From NCBI GenBank assembly GCA_963676095.1, contig OY781040.1, positions 2,418,001 to 2,482,000 on the forward strand: 64,000 nucleotides of DNA, given 5' to 3'. Numbering within the stretch: the first letter of the stretch is position 1; each line of letters begins with the position of its first letter. Source of the stretch: G963676095 sp963676095. Its GTDB lineage: Bacteria > Bacteroidota > Bacteroidia > Bacteroidales > Prolixibacteraceae. The position numbers and the translations under genes were made by a program. The notes below the pieces were generated by a model. The model did no database searches. It was not told where the DNA came from and was given only the letters and a program-made list of their open reading frames with translations. Below, in pieces: positions 8,222-17,250 of this stretch.

Positions 8222-9868
8222 TCAGGTATACAGGTACCTTCTGATATTTCGCTTCGGAGTCTTTTCAAATTCGTTGTCGACCAAATCAATGCGACCAATC
8301 TGACTATAGCGGGGTAATTCACTGTTAAGTGTCAGCCGGTTAGCTTCCATTAACTGAGGAAGCTGGGCAATGGATACCTGTTGTTCAGCCATAGCATCGA
8401 CGTCGGCATAAACAAGGGCAATCAGTTTTCCATCCCTGTCAACCACCACGCATTCAGACACAAACGGAAGGCTGGATAATTTAGCTTCTATCTCTTCCGG
8501 ATAAATATTTTGTCCGGAGGGGCCAAGTAACATATTTTTGCTGCGTCCCCGGATAAAGATGAACTGCTCCTTTCCCAGAACTCCCAGATCGCCTGTATGT
8601 AACCATCCTTCATCGTCTATAGACTGGCGGGTCGCCTCTTCATTTTTATAATAGCCAAGCATAATATTGTCTCCTTTAACTAATATTTCGCCTACGTCAT
8701 GATAAGGATCTGCAGAATCAATACGCACTTTCATCCGGTCAACCAGTTTACCGGCAGAGAAAGGCAGTGTCTCATTCCAGGCAGCATAAGCAATCAGTGG
8801 AGCACACTCGGTCATTCCGTATCCAACAGTAAAAGGGAATTTTATTTTTCTGAAAAAATCTTCAACTTCCCTGTTAAGCGCAGCCCCTCCAATAACGATT
8901 TCATGGAAACGTCCCCCGAAAGTTTCGATCAGCGATTTTCTCACTTTCCTCCGGATAACAGACGATATGCCCGGAACCTTCATTAAAACTTTCAGAAGTG
9001 GTTTCTCCAGCTCCGGAAGTATCTGCTTTCTGTAAATCTTCTCGATAACCAGCGGGACTGAAAGAATCAGGCGGGGCCTGATTTCTTTAAAAGCCGCAAC
9101 AATTACCTGCGGAGTAGGTGCCTTTGTCAAAAAAGTAATGTGACATCCAAGAGTTACGGGAAACAGAAATTCGAACAACAACCCGAAAACGTGAGCCATA
9201 GGCAGGAAAGAAACGATACAGTCACCTGGTTTCAAAGGCATATGATCACGGGCAAAAACTACGTTAGACATCAGGTTGACACATGAAAGCATGACTCCCT
9301 TTGTAAAACCGGAGGTCCCGGAAGTATATGAAATAATGCATAAAGCACTTCCCTGCAATGGTTTCAGTTTAAAGCGATCCGGAGTGGTCACCCCCTGTTG
9401 TTCACGGCTTTGTTCCCAGGCTAATTGCATTTTTTCATCCCTGGTAAAAACCATTTCCAGCCGGTTCAGACTGACAACTGCTTCTACGTCTTTCATTTTT
9501 TCAATCTCCAGCTTCTGAAAAAGCTGATCCGCTGCAAAAAGAATACGAGCATCAGAATGATTCACAATATGGTGCACATCGGTCGTGTTAAAGTCGGGTA
9601 ACACAGGGACTGCCACGGCACCATAGGTAACGACAGCAAGAAACGCAGCTCCCCACATAGTTGAGTTTCGCCCATAAACGGCAACTTTATCTCCCCTGGA
9701 GATTCGTCCCATTTCAAAAAAATGATGTATGCGACTAATTATTCCTGCAACTTCTCCATAAGATAAACCGATCCCCCCGTAATCCGAAAAAGCAGGCAAA
9801 TCCCAGTTTGCCATAAAAGACCGTTGGTATAAGCCAATCAGGTCGTCATAATTTATTTTTTTGTCCAT
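8222..9868 (-). CDS. long-chain acyl-CoA synthetase (AMP-forming)
   Basis: ANL-superfamily adenylate-forming enzyme, 548 residues, expected to activate fatty acids with ATP and CoA. The P-loop-like motif YTSGTSGFTKGVMLS is near residue 180, followed by FLPMAHVFGLLFE, the VGYGMTECAPLI motif, the hinge segment WLHTGDLGVLG and FIRGRSKNMLLGPSGQNIYPEEIE. The C-terminal catalytic Lys region is KTPKRNIRRYL. Length and motifs match Bacteroidetes FadD/LC-FACS proteins. Exact chain length cannot be judged. rimM follows on the same strand. Confidence 0.87.
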   Translation of the reverse strand: MDKKINYDDLIGLYQRSFMANWDLPAFSDYGGIGLSYGEVAGIISRIHHFFEMGRISRGDKVAVYGRNSTMWGAAFLAVVTYGAVAVPVLPDFNTTDVHHIVNHSDARILFAADQLFQKLEIEKMKDVEAVVSLNRLEMVFTRDEKMQLAWEQSREQQGVTTPDRFKLKPLQGSALCIISYTSGTSGFTKGVMLSCVNLMSNVVFARDHMPLKPGDCIVSFLPMAHVFGLLFEFLFPVTLGCHITFLTKAPTPQVIVAAFKEIRPRLILSVPLVIEKIYRKQILPELEKPLLKVLMKVPGISSVIRRKVRKSLIETFGGRFHEIVIGGAALNREVEDFFRKIKFPFTVGYGMTECAPLIAYAAWNETLPFSAGKLVDRMKVRIDSADPYHDVGEILVKGDNIMLGYYKNEEATRQSIDDEGWLHTGDLGVLGKEQFIFIRGRSKNMLLGPSGQNIYPEEIEAKLSSLPFVSECVVVDRDGKLIALVYADVDAMAEQQVSIAQLPQLMEANRLTLNSELPRYSQIGRIDLVDNEFEKTPKRNIRRYLYT

Positions 9869-10321
9869 GAATATATTTTCAAAGAAAGGTACGACACTTT
9901 CATTACAGGAACGACAGACATAATCCGATCGATCGTATCATCCAGTTGCACAGAATCTGCCATCCCGACTCTTATTGCATGTACATTTCCACTTTCAATG
10001 GTAAAGTTAAAAGATTCTTTTCTTTGATAATCGTCGACAGTTACCTCTTTCTTGAATCCTGTATTGACCAACCAGCAATTTAGAATCAGACTAAAGAGCT
10101 TTCCCCTTTTATTTTGAAGGCCTCTCCAGTATTTTAAAAAAAATTATAAATCAATAATTTATAAACAATAAAAGATAAATTAATGTTCTGTAAAAAATTT
10201 CTGTCCCCTTCCCATTCTTAGCAAAAATCGACTTATCAATTTCTGTTGAAAATCAAACGTAAAGATAATGTTACTTTTTTGTTACTTTTGGCGCACAAAG
10301 TATTCTAAATCTTTAAATTAA
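9869..10321. other. divergent intergenic region, AT-rich
   Basis: About 450 bases between the acyl-CoA synthetase (-) and the DUF5020 gene (+). A 72-codon minus-strand frame (9853-10071) overlaps the synthetase start by 16 bases but resembles nothing I recognise; I do not call it. The stretch 10130-10200 is very AT-rich. A -7 box for the rightward genes is at 10283. Confidence 0.5.
10283..10290 (+). promoter_or_regulatory. candidate -7 box for DUF5020/permease pair
   Basis: TACTTTTG fits TAnnTTTG and lies 32 bases before the ATG of the DUF5020 gene, a realistic leader length. A -33 TTG at normal spacing is not obvious. Confidence 0.45.
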
Positions 10322-11023
10322 ATGACAATGAAGAAAATTTTGCTTATTCTTTTTGTTGCCGTTTTCTCTTCCAGCGGCTACGCCCAAGACCTGCAAACCC
10401 ACTATGACATGGGAAAAGACAGGGGATACCTAACCACAACCGTCGAAATGTTCCGTCCGGATAAATGGGGAAACACATTTTTCTTTATCGATATGAATTA
10501 CGGAGATGGGGATGTTGAGGGCGTCAGCCTTGCTTATTGGGAAATTGCACGCGCCATTAAATTAGGACAGGATTGCCCGGTATTTGCCCACGTAGAATAT
10601 AACGGAGGGTTCGGACAGTATAACAAATCCGGGACTGATTATGCTGCCTACCAAATAAATGACGCCTGGCTGGGAGGCCTTGAATATGAATGGAACAACA
10701 AGGATTTTTCAAAAGGAGTCACTTTTCAGGCCATGTATAAAACTATCAGGAACAAGAATAACGCATCTTTTCAAACGACACTGGTGTGGTACCTCAACTT
10801 TTGCAAGAACAAGTTTCGCTTCGACGGGTTTGCTGATTTCTGGAGGGAGGATAATATGGCTAACTATGTTGATGAAACTAAATTTATTTTTCTGACAGAG
10901 CCTCAGATTTGGTATAACCTGACCCAAAATCTGTCTTTTGGAAGTGAGATTGAGATCAGTTCAAACATGTATGTGAAGGGATTCCGTGTTAATCCAACTA
11001 TTGCAGCAAAATGGAACTTCTAA
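10322..11023 (+). CDS. DUF5020 outer-membrane channel-like protein
   Basis: Exported protein of 233 residues with a signal peptide ending at SSGYAQ. The mature part alternates short aromatic-rich beta strands (TVEMFRPDKWGNTFFFIDMNYG, GGLEYEWNN, TLVWYLNF) and ends in a strand terminating with Phe (AAKWNF), typical of an outer-membrane barrel. It matches DUF5020, a Bacteroidetes family related to Tsx-type nucleoside channels. The next gene, 11 bases away, is a purine-type permease, which supports nucleobase or nucleoside passage across the outer membrane. The substrate is inference. Confidence 0.75.
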   Translation: MTMKKILLILFVAVFSSSGYAQDLQTHYDMGKDRGYLTTTVEMFRPDKWGNTFFFIDMNYGDGDVEGVSLAYWEIARAIKLGQDCPVFAHVEYNGGFGQYNKSGTDYAAYQINDAWLGGLEYEWNNKDFSKGVTFQAMYKTIRNKNNASFQTTLVWYLNFCKNKFRFDGFADFWREDNMANYVDETKFIFLTEPQIWYNLTQNLSFGSEIEISSNMYVKGFRVNPTIAAKWNF

Positions 11024-11034
11024 AATAACACACG

Positions 11035-12324
11035 ATGAAAAATTATTTCAAACTGCAAGAGAATAATACTACTGTAAAGACAGAGATCCTGGCAGGAATT
11101 ACTACGTTTATGACCATGGCCTACATCCTGGCTGTAAACCCGGAAATACTTTCGGCAACAGGGATGGACAAAGGGGCCGTATTTACAGCAACCGCCATAT
11201 CTTCACTACTGGCAACACTGGTCATGGCATTTCTTGCCCGGTTACCGTTTGCCCTTGCCCCGGGGATGGGTTTAAATGCCTTTTTTGCTTTCTCTGTCTG
11301 TTTAGGCATGGGACATAGCTGGCAATTCGCACTTACTGCCGTTTTCATTGAAGGGATCATTTTTATCCTGCTTACAGCTTTTAATATCCGTGAGATGATT
11401 GTCAATGCCATACCAACAAATATAAAACATGCCATTTCCGTTGGTATTGGACTTTTCATCGCATTCATCGGGCTAAAAGGAGCAGGTGTAATCGTAGCTA
11501 ACGAGGCCACATTTATAACCTTAGGCGATATCGTTCATAACACAGGAGCAATTATAGCGTTGGTTTCCCTGGTGGTTACCGGAGCGCTTCTGGCATTTCA
11601 GATAAAGGGTGCGTTGCTTATCGGCATACTTTTCGGCACAGTCCTGGGCATTCCTTTTGGAATCACGCACCTGCCGGTATCATTCGAGGTAATACCTCCT
11701 TCAATAGCTCCTATTTTTATAAAATTTCAATGGAACCAGATTTTTACATCTGATATGTTATTGGTCGTTTTCACATTCCTTTTCGTGGATATGTTCGATA
11801 CGGTAGGCACATTAATCGGGGTTTGTTCAAAGGCCAGCATGCTGGATAAGGAAGGAAGGGTACCCCGGGTAAAACAGGCCCTGTTTGCCGATGCTATCGG
11901 AACTGCAGCCGGAGCAATGCTTGGAACCTCTACGGTGACAACCTATGTTGAAAGCGCAGCGGGAGTAACAGCAGGCGGGAGAACGGGCTTAACTTCACTT
12001 ACTGTTGCCGCAATGTTTTTCATCGCCTTGTTCCTGTCCCCGCTATTTTTGATGATACCGGGTGCGGCAACAGCCCCCGCCCTCGTCCTTGTCGGGGCAA
12101 TGATGATGACCCCTATTAAACAGATAGAATTCGACGATTATACAGAATCGGTCCCCGTGTTTCTGACAATTATTATGATGCCGTTGGCATACAGTATTGC
12201 GGAGGGGATTGTATTCGGGATGCTTTCGTATGTTATCCTGAAAATTCTGTCCGGAAAATTCAAAGATATTTCTCTAATAATGTATGTACTGTCAATATTA
12301 TTCCTGATCAAGTTCTTTATCTGA
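11035..12324 (+). CDS. NCS2-family purine (adenine/guanine/hypoxanthine) permease
   Basis: Inner-membrane proton symporter of 429 residues, AzgA/GhxP-like branch of the nucleobase transporter 2 group. It begins with the family signature EILAGITTFMTMAYILAVNP, followed by LAPGMGLNAFFAF, IGLFIAFIGLKGAG, VFTFLFVDMFDTVGTLIGV and GTSTVTTYVESAAGV. These match the substrate- and Na/H-coupling helices of the family. About 12 hydrophobic segments are seen. It is probably co-transcribed with the DUF5020 gene, giving an outer plus inner membrane nucleobase uptake pair. Confidence 0.87.
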   Translation: MKNYFKLQENNTTVKTEILAGITTFMTMAYILAVNPEILSATGMDKGAVFTATAISSLLATLVMAFLARLPFALAPGMGLNAFFAFSVCLGMGHSWQFALTAVFIEGIIFILLTAFNIREMIVNAIPTNIKHAISVGIGLFIAFIGLKGAGVIVANEATFITLGDIVHNTGAIIALVSLVVTGALLAFQIKGALLIGILFGTVLGIPFGITHLPVSFEVIPPSIAPIFIKFQWNQIFTSDMLLVVFTFLFVDMFDTVGTLIGVCSKASMLDKEGRVPRVKQALFADAIGTAAGAMLGTSTVTTYVESAAGVTAGGRTGLTSLTVAAMFFIALFLSPLFLMIPGAATAPALVLVGAMMMTPIKQIEFDDYTESVPVFLTIIMMPLAYSIAEGIVFGMLSYVILKILSGKFKDISLIMYVLSILFLIKFFI

Positions 12325-12348
12325 CAATACAAACTCCAAGATAAAAGA

Positions 12349-12376
12349 AAAAAGCCGTAAAACGGCTTTTTTCTTT
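12349..12376. terminator. terminator after purine permease
   Basis: Hairpin AAAAAGCCGT-aaa-ACGGCTTTTTT. With A and T runs on both sides it can also end leftward transcripts of the small membrane protein gene. Confidence 0.8.
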
Positions 12377-12381
12377 TATGC

Positions 12382-12633
12382 TTACTGTTTTTTCTTCTTC
12401 TTAATTATATAAAAAGCAGCGCCGCCAACAACAACAACGGCTACTGCAACAATGATGATTGTCGTGGTATGACTTCCGGACTCCTGCTGTGCCTCATAAA
12501 AAACAGGATCCATATCATCAATAGACAAAGTATCTTTTGTTGCCAGAGGGTCATCGCTCTGGGCCAAAGCTGTGCTCACATTTCCAAATGCCACAAATCC
12601 CAGTATGGCAAGGATTAACATCAATTTTTTCAT
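12382..12633 (-). CDS. small bitopic membrane protein with poly-Lys tail
   Basis: Protein of 83 residues that I do not recognise by family. It has a cleavable signal peptide (to about STALAQ, residue 25), a short acidic Asp/Glu-rich extracytoplasmic stretch (about 26-54), one C-terminal membrane helix rich in Val/Ile/Ala (about 56-76), and a tail KKKKKQ. That order gives a type I membrane protein with a tiny cytoplasmic Lys tail. It lies 42 bases after the GT39-TPR gene on the same strand and may be its small partner. Confidence 0.65.
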   Translation of the reverse strand: MKKLMLILAILGFVAFGNVSTALAQSDDPLATKDTLSIDDMDPVFYEAQQESGSHTTTIIIVAVAVVVVGGAAFYIIKKKKKQ

Positions 12634-12675
12634 ACGCTTATTTTTTTATTTGAGTTTATGTAAAAACTTAATATT

Positions 12676-14751
12676 TTATTTAACAATCGAATTAGCCTGT
12701 TCATAATATTTCTCAGCAATAGACGGATCTGTATCCTTATAGGTTTTACCCAAAGCAATAATTGCAGGTTTATACCGCGGATTAATCCTCAAACATGCTT
12801 TCAGTGTCTCCCTTGATTCCTCCAGTTTTCCCTCTTTTTGTGAAATCTCAGCAAGTCCCACATAGGCATTGAAATATTTCCTGTTAACATGAATCAACTT
12901 CTCAAAGCTGGCCTTCGCAGCATCATTATCCCCCTTATTCATCATCAGCTGACCGGAAAGAAACAATACCGGCTCGTATTCCCCGTTTATTTCCGACGCC
13001 TTTTTTAATGCAGCAAGCGCCTCACTATCCTCCCCCAACAGACTCAGGCTCATCGCCAATTTGTAATAAATGTGTTCGTCCTTCTGATAAAAGATCAGCG
13101 CATCCCGGTAATTATCAATGGCTGTTCTATAATCCTCCGCTTCATAAGCCTGTTCTGCAATAAAGGGCAGTTTCGATTTCCGCTCGACAACGGCGCACAT
13201 TGGGACTCCCTCAACCATGACAACATGGATTGTTCCTTCCGGAGGAAAATTCTTGTTTCTCAACTGCTCCGGATTAATATAGCTATTGCCAATAATGGCA
13301 TAATCCCAATCATAATCATTGCGTTGCTGATAGGGAAAATACCGGAACCGGAAATTATCCCTGTCCCTGAAATACCAACCAGCCGGAAAGTTACTTCCAA
13401 CAAGGACATTCCGCCTGATCCCCCTCTCATCCAGATATTTCTTGAGCCATTCAGCCCCTCCCCGCATCGTGTGATAATAGTAATCGGTCTCATACCTTCC
13501 GTATGCCCCTTTCAATCCACCCACAAACTGATTATAATACAAGTAATAGTAAGGATGAGAGGCCGCCATGAATTTTAAAGGATGAATGGAAAACAGTACA
13601 AAAACGATTATTGAAACAATTTTAATTGGAATTCGTTTAATGCGTTCCCAGAATCCATGAAAACCGACAGCAGAAAAAATAACAATCCCGGGATATATGA
13701 AAATAAAATGCCGCCATGCACCGTACAGGTTAGAGCTGGTCACGATTACATACGCAGGAGGGAGTAAAATAGAAAAAACCAGAAAACCGTAAGTAAACCG
13801 ACGCTCCGGTTCGACGATACTCCGCGCAAAAATCAAAAAAAGCAAGATTCCCAGAAGTACAACCAGCGGGATCGTTATCAACATATATTTGGGTAAATAA
13901 TACCAGGGATGATAATCCGACCAGATAAAACGACCCTCAAAAATCTGTTGGATAGTTGTTGGAAAATGGGCCATAATCAAGTATGATTTCCATGGGTTTA
14001 CAAAGGCATTCTGCAATGCATAAGGCCAAAGTAAAAGCCCGATCAGATACCCTGCCGAAGAAATAATAAGCAGCAGGAGAATAGTTCTTCTGACTTGTTC
14101 CCAGTCCAGTTTTTTTTTATGAATATATTCCAAGAGATAGTATAGAAAGGCTGCAAAAAGCAGATAAAATATCAATAAAATTCCTCCTGCCCTGATACTG
14201 ACGGAAAAAGCAATACTCGCAATTAAAAATGAAATCGTAAGTGATGTTTGTGATTTGAACTTGGTATAGGTTAACTTCAGTATATAGTACACTCCGGCAA
14301 TATAAGCCAGGGCAAAAGGAATATCTTTCAGATTATTTTGCAAATGTCCCAGGAAACGGGGCGAAACAGCAAAAAGGATCAGCGTTAAAATTGCAGCCCC
14401 GTAGCCTTTCAGCCAGCGGGCAAAAAGAGCTGATATAAAAATTGCCAGCCATCCCAGGAAACTGCTAAATAAATGACGGAACCCATAAATATTTTTTATC
14501 CCGAACCAGTGGATCATGATCGTAGCCATGTTATCGGGCGATTGTCCATAATACTGAAGGTACGTTTTCGGCGTACTCAATGCATCCTGGTCTTTTCCCA
14601 TCGAAGCATAATAGTCATAAACATCTTCAGAATGAAGGTAATGAACTTCTTCATCTCCCGATATCCCCGCATCCCTGCTGATAACCAACAAAGCAACCAG
14701 CATCAGAAATGACAGGCTAAAAAATATTATTTTCAGGTTACGTTCGTTCAT
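12676..14751 (-). CDS. GT39-like glycosyltransferase with C-terminal TPRs
   Basis: Multi-pass inner-membrane protein of 691 residues. The N-terminal two-thirds resembles GT-C fold, PMT/ArnT-type glycosyltransferases that use lipid-linked sugar donors: an acidic motif in the first periplasmic loop (ISGDEEVHYLHSEDVY, about 30-45) and about 10-12 membrane helices. The last 150 residues form about three to four TPR units (AYEAEDYRTAIDNYRDAL, YKLAMSLSLLGEDSEALAALKKA and later units). It overlaps the upstream GT2 gene by 4 bases, so the pair should be translationally coupled: GT2 makes the polyprenyl-phosphate sugar, this enzyme transfers it. The acceptor is unknown. Confidence 0.78.
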   Translation of the reverse strand: MNERNLKIIFFSLSFLMLVALLVISRDAGISGDEEVHYLHSEDVYDYYASMGKDQDALSTPKTYLQYYGQSPDNMATIMIHWFGIKNIYGFRHLFSSFLGWLAIFISALFARWLKGYGAAILTLILFAVSPRFLGHLQNNLKDIPFALAYIAGVYYILKLTYTKFKSQTSLTISFLIASIAFSVSIRAGGILLIFYLLFAAFLYYLLEYIHKKKLDWEQVRRTILLLLIISSAGYLIGLLLWPYALQNAFVNPWKSYLIMAHFPTTIQQIFEGRFIWSDYHPWYYLPKYMLITIPLVVLLGILLFLIFARSIVEPERRFTYGFLVFSILLPPAYVIVTSSNLYGAWRHFIFIYPGIVIFSAVGFHGFWERIKRIPIKIVSIIVFVLFSIHPLKFMAASHPYYYLYYNQFVGGLKGAYGRYETDYYYHTMRGGAEWLKKYLDERGIRRNVLVGSNFPAGWYFRDRDNFRFRYFPYQQRNDYDWDYAIIGNSYINPEQLRNKNFPPEGTIHVVMVEGVPMCAVVERKSKLPFIAEQAYEAEDYRTAIDNYRDALIFYQKDEHIYYKLAMSLSLLGEDSEALAALKKASEINGEYEPVLFLSGQLMMNKGDNDAAKASFEKLIHVNRKYFNAYVGLAEISQKEGKLEESRETLKACLRINPRYKPAIIALGKTYKDTDPSIAEKYYEQANSIVK

Positions 14752-15683
14752 TCTTCTTTTTTCTCATCATCAAAAATCTTCGTGATAAAATAAAGCGGCC
14801 TTTTCTGCGACTCCTTGTAAATACGGTACACATATTCTCCAACAACCCCCAGGAAAATTAACTGTATCGATCCAAGAAAATAAATGCTTAATACTGTAGA
14901 CGACCACCCCAGAACAGCAAAACCGAAAATCTTGGCAATCAGGACATAGATTCCTGCTACCATGAAAACAAGGGTCCCGATCAATCCAAGCACCAGGCAA
15001 ATACGGATCGGCAATCTTGAAAATGAAAAAATAGCATCTGCTCCCAGAATAAAAAGTTTACTCAGGCTCATCTTTGAATCACCTTTGAATCTGTCTTCCC
15101 TGACATATTCGACGAATCCTTGTCTAAAACCCAAAAAACTTCGCAGTCCCGGCAAATACCTTACTCTTTCCCTCATAGAAAGTAAAGCTTCCAAAGCTTT
15201 ACGGTTCATCATGCAAAAGTTCCCGGCATTCTCCAGATCTTCCATATTGGCCACTCTTTTAAAAAGTGCATGAAAAACAGAAAAAACCAGATTTTTTAAC
15301 CGATTTCCCTTCCTGGCAGTCCGTTTACCGCTAATGATATCGTAATTTTCCCGGGTAAGCTTCCTGAACATGGATTCCAGAAGTTCAGGCGGGTCCTGCA
15401 AGTCCCCATCCATCATACCGACATAATCTCCGGAAGCATATTCCAGCCCGGCGGTAAAAGCAGAGGGATGCCCGAAATTTCTTGAAAGTACAAGAATCTT
15501 TATACGCGAATCAGCTTGCTGGTACCTGACCAGTTTCTGAAGACTTTCATCATTACTCCCGTCGTCGACAATAATGACCTCAAAGGCAGGAGCGAACCCG
15601 TCGAGTGCCTTTACGGTCCTGCTGATCAACTCATCGATCAGGATTTCTTCATTGTAAACAGGTATAACCAGTGAAACCTTCAT
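14748..15683 (-). CDS. GT2 polyprenyl-phosphate glycosyltransferase (GtrB/DPM1-like)
   Basis: Protein of 311 residues that would move a sugar from a nucleotide to undecaprenyl phosphate on the cytoplasmic face. The GT-A domain starts VSLVIPVYNEE, with VIIVDDGSNDES, LSRNFGHPSAFTAGLEYASGDYVGMMDGDLQDPPE (metal-binding DGD) and the QGFVEY/REDRFKGDSKMSLSKL region. Two C-terminal membrane helices (about 230-290) match GtrB-like enzymes. It overlaps the GT39-TPR gene by ATGA-type coupling. Confidence 0.87.
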   Translation of the reverse strand: MKVSLVIPVYNEEILIDELISRTVKALDGFAPAFEVIIVDDGSNDESLQKLVRYQQADSRIKILVLSRNFGHPSAFTAGLEYASGDYVGMMDGDLQDPPELLESMFRKLTRENYDIISGKRTARKGNRLKNLVFSVFHALFKRVANMEDLENAGNFCMMNRKALEALLSMRERVRYLPGLRSFLGFRQGFVEYVREDRFKGDSKMSLSKLFILGADAIFSFSRLPIRICLVLGLIGTLVFMVAGIYVLIAKIFGFAVLGWSSTVLSIYFLGSIQLIFLGVVGEYVYRIYKESQKRPLYFITKIFDDEKKEE

Positions 15684-15818
15684 CCGATTTGTATTTATTT
15701 TATTGTACCAATCCTAACCATCAAACCATTAAACTACTCTATCCATAACCATTGTCTATGAGAAGCCCGGTTCAGGGATTGTTTTATATTTCCAGCGTCC
15801 GCTCTTCTTCGTACATAA

Positions 15819-15845
15819 TGGTGGGAAGACCAGGTTTTCCCACCA
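15819..15845 (-). terminator. hairpin after the oxidoreductase gene
   Basis: 9-bp inverted repeat TGGTGGGAA (15819-15827) and TTCCCACCA (15837-15845), 46 bases beyond the oxidoreductase stop on the minus strand. No clear T run follows, so it may be a weak terminator or mRNA end. Confidence 0.4.
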
Positions 15846-15890
15846 CACTCACTCAAAAAAATTCAAATAACAGTATCTAGTTGGTTTAGG

Positions 15891-17240
15891 TTAAGCGTTA
15901 TGCTGAGTCCCCGGTACTGGCACCGGGAATTCCATATCTACAGGCCCGAATTTTATCTCTTTCGGGCCGAGGTCCATATCTGATTTAAAAATCTCATCCC
16001 AAATAATTTTTTTACCGGTATAGGCAGCCGTACGGCCCATAATGGCAGTAAGCGTTGAAAGAGCCGTTGTTTCTGCCTCATTTACATATTGTCCGGTCCG
16101 GATAGCATAAACAAGATGCATATGTTCCTGCACATAAGGAGGTATTTTTACCTTCTTAGTCGGTTGCCCGTTCTCATCTTTCGGATACCCGAATTCCCAC
16201 TTCACGGAACCATCCAGGTTCCAGATCGTATTCTGGCAATTGGTATACCCCTCTGTTCCGACTATAAGTTCGCCAGTCTCATTCGCGCAGTTATCGATCT
16301 GGCGGCACATACTGTGCGAGCTAAGGCCATTCCCAAAATCATAATCAATGCTAAAAAAGTCGTACTGATCGCCTGTAATCCTTCTCGCACGACCCCCAAA
16401 GCCAATAGCGCTTACCGGTTGTTTACCCAAAAACCAATTGATAACATCAATATTGTGTACATGCTGGTCAAGGATATGATCCCCGCTAAGCCAACAGAAG
16501 TTATTCCAGTTGCGGATCATGTAGGTCATATCGTCCCAACCATCTTCCCTCGTTCTGAACCAGACATGGTTCTGGTTCCAAAATGCTTTGGCTGACGTAA
16601 TCCGGCCGATTGCACCGTTTGCCACCTGTTTGTAAGTTTCGATATAGTCCTGCTGGTGGCGGCGCTGGGTACCAGTCACTACATTCAGCCCTATCGACTC
16701 TGCTTTTTTTGCCGTAGCAATGATCGAACGGATACCTACCGGATCAACAGCAACAGGTTTCTCCAGGAAAGCATGTTTCTGCTGCATCACCGCTTCATGA
16801 AAATGCTCAGGCCGGAACTGGGGTGGCGTAGCCAGAATCACAACATCAACCTCCTTAAGCGCCATAAGTTTTTTATAAGCGTCAAACCCGACAAAACAAT
16901 TCTTCTCAGGGATCGGCCTCTTATATCTTTCGAAACGTCTCCTGCAGGCATCTATCTTATCCTGAAAAACATCAGCAAGCGCAACGATCTCCAGGTCGGG
17001 ACCAGCACTTATAAAGTTAATTGCAGCTCCGGTTCCCCTGTTTCCTGCGCCAACCAATCCTGCACGCAACGGGCGGCCCTTCGGTGCAGCAGCCAGAATT
17101 GGCGGCAGACCAAGTTCTTTGTCTCCCTGCTTTTTATTACAGGAAGTGAAAATGGCATTCGCCCCTATAATTCCGATTCCGGCCAAGGCTGTGGCACCCA
17201 AAAAATGGCGCCGGTCAATATTTTTAGAATTGTTGCTCAT
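15891..17240 (-). CDS. Tat-exported Gfo/Idh/MocA family oxidoreductase
   Basis: NAD(P)-binding oxidoreductase of 449 residues. The twin-arginine signal DRRHFLGATALAG is at about residues 9-21, followed by a hydrophobic stretch and TSCNKK, which could be a lipobox. The Rossmann motif is GLVGAGNRGTGAA. EKPVAVDP is the conserved EKP catalytic-region motif. Tat export of a folded cofactor enzyme is common in Bacteroidetes members of this family acting on sugars. It lies 10 bases after the cytochrome-SUMF1 fusion gene, so the two are one operon. The substrate is not known. Confidence 0.87.
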   Translation of the reverse strand: MSNNSKNIDRRHFLGATALAGIGIIGANAIFTSCNKKQGDKELGLPPILAAAPKGRPLRAGLVGAGNRGTGAAINFISAGPDLEIVALADVFQDKIDACRRRFERYKRPIPEKNCFVGFDAYKKLMALKEVDVVILATPPQFRPEHFHEAVMQQKHAFLEKPVAVDPVGIRSIIATAKKAESIGLNVVTGTQRRHQQDYIETYKQVANGAIGRITSAKAFWNQNHVWFRTREDGWDDMTYMIRNWNNFCWLSGDHILDQHVHNIDVINWFLGKQPVSAIGFGGRARRITGDQYDFFSIDYDFGNGLSSHSMCRQIDNCANETGELIVGTEGYTNCQNTIWNLDGSVKWEFGYPKDENGQPTKKVKIPPYVQEHMHLVYAIRTGQYVNEAETTALSTLTAIMGRTAAYTGKKIIWDEIFKSDMDLGPKEIKFGPVDMEFPVPVPGTQHNA

Positions 17241-17250
17241 TTTATTTCTA

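Noticed and set aside
9853..10071. 72-codon minus-strand ORF overlapping the start of the acyl-CoA synthetase
   Set aside because: No recognisable family, no promoter or ribosome-site support, 16-base overlap with a sound gene start. It could be a remnant but evidence is lacking.
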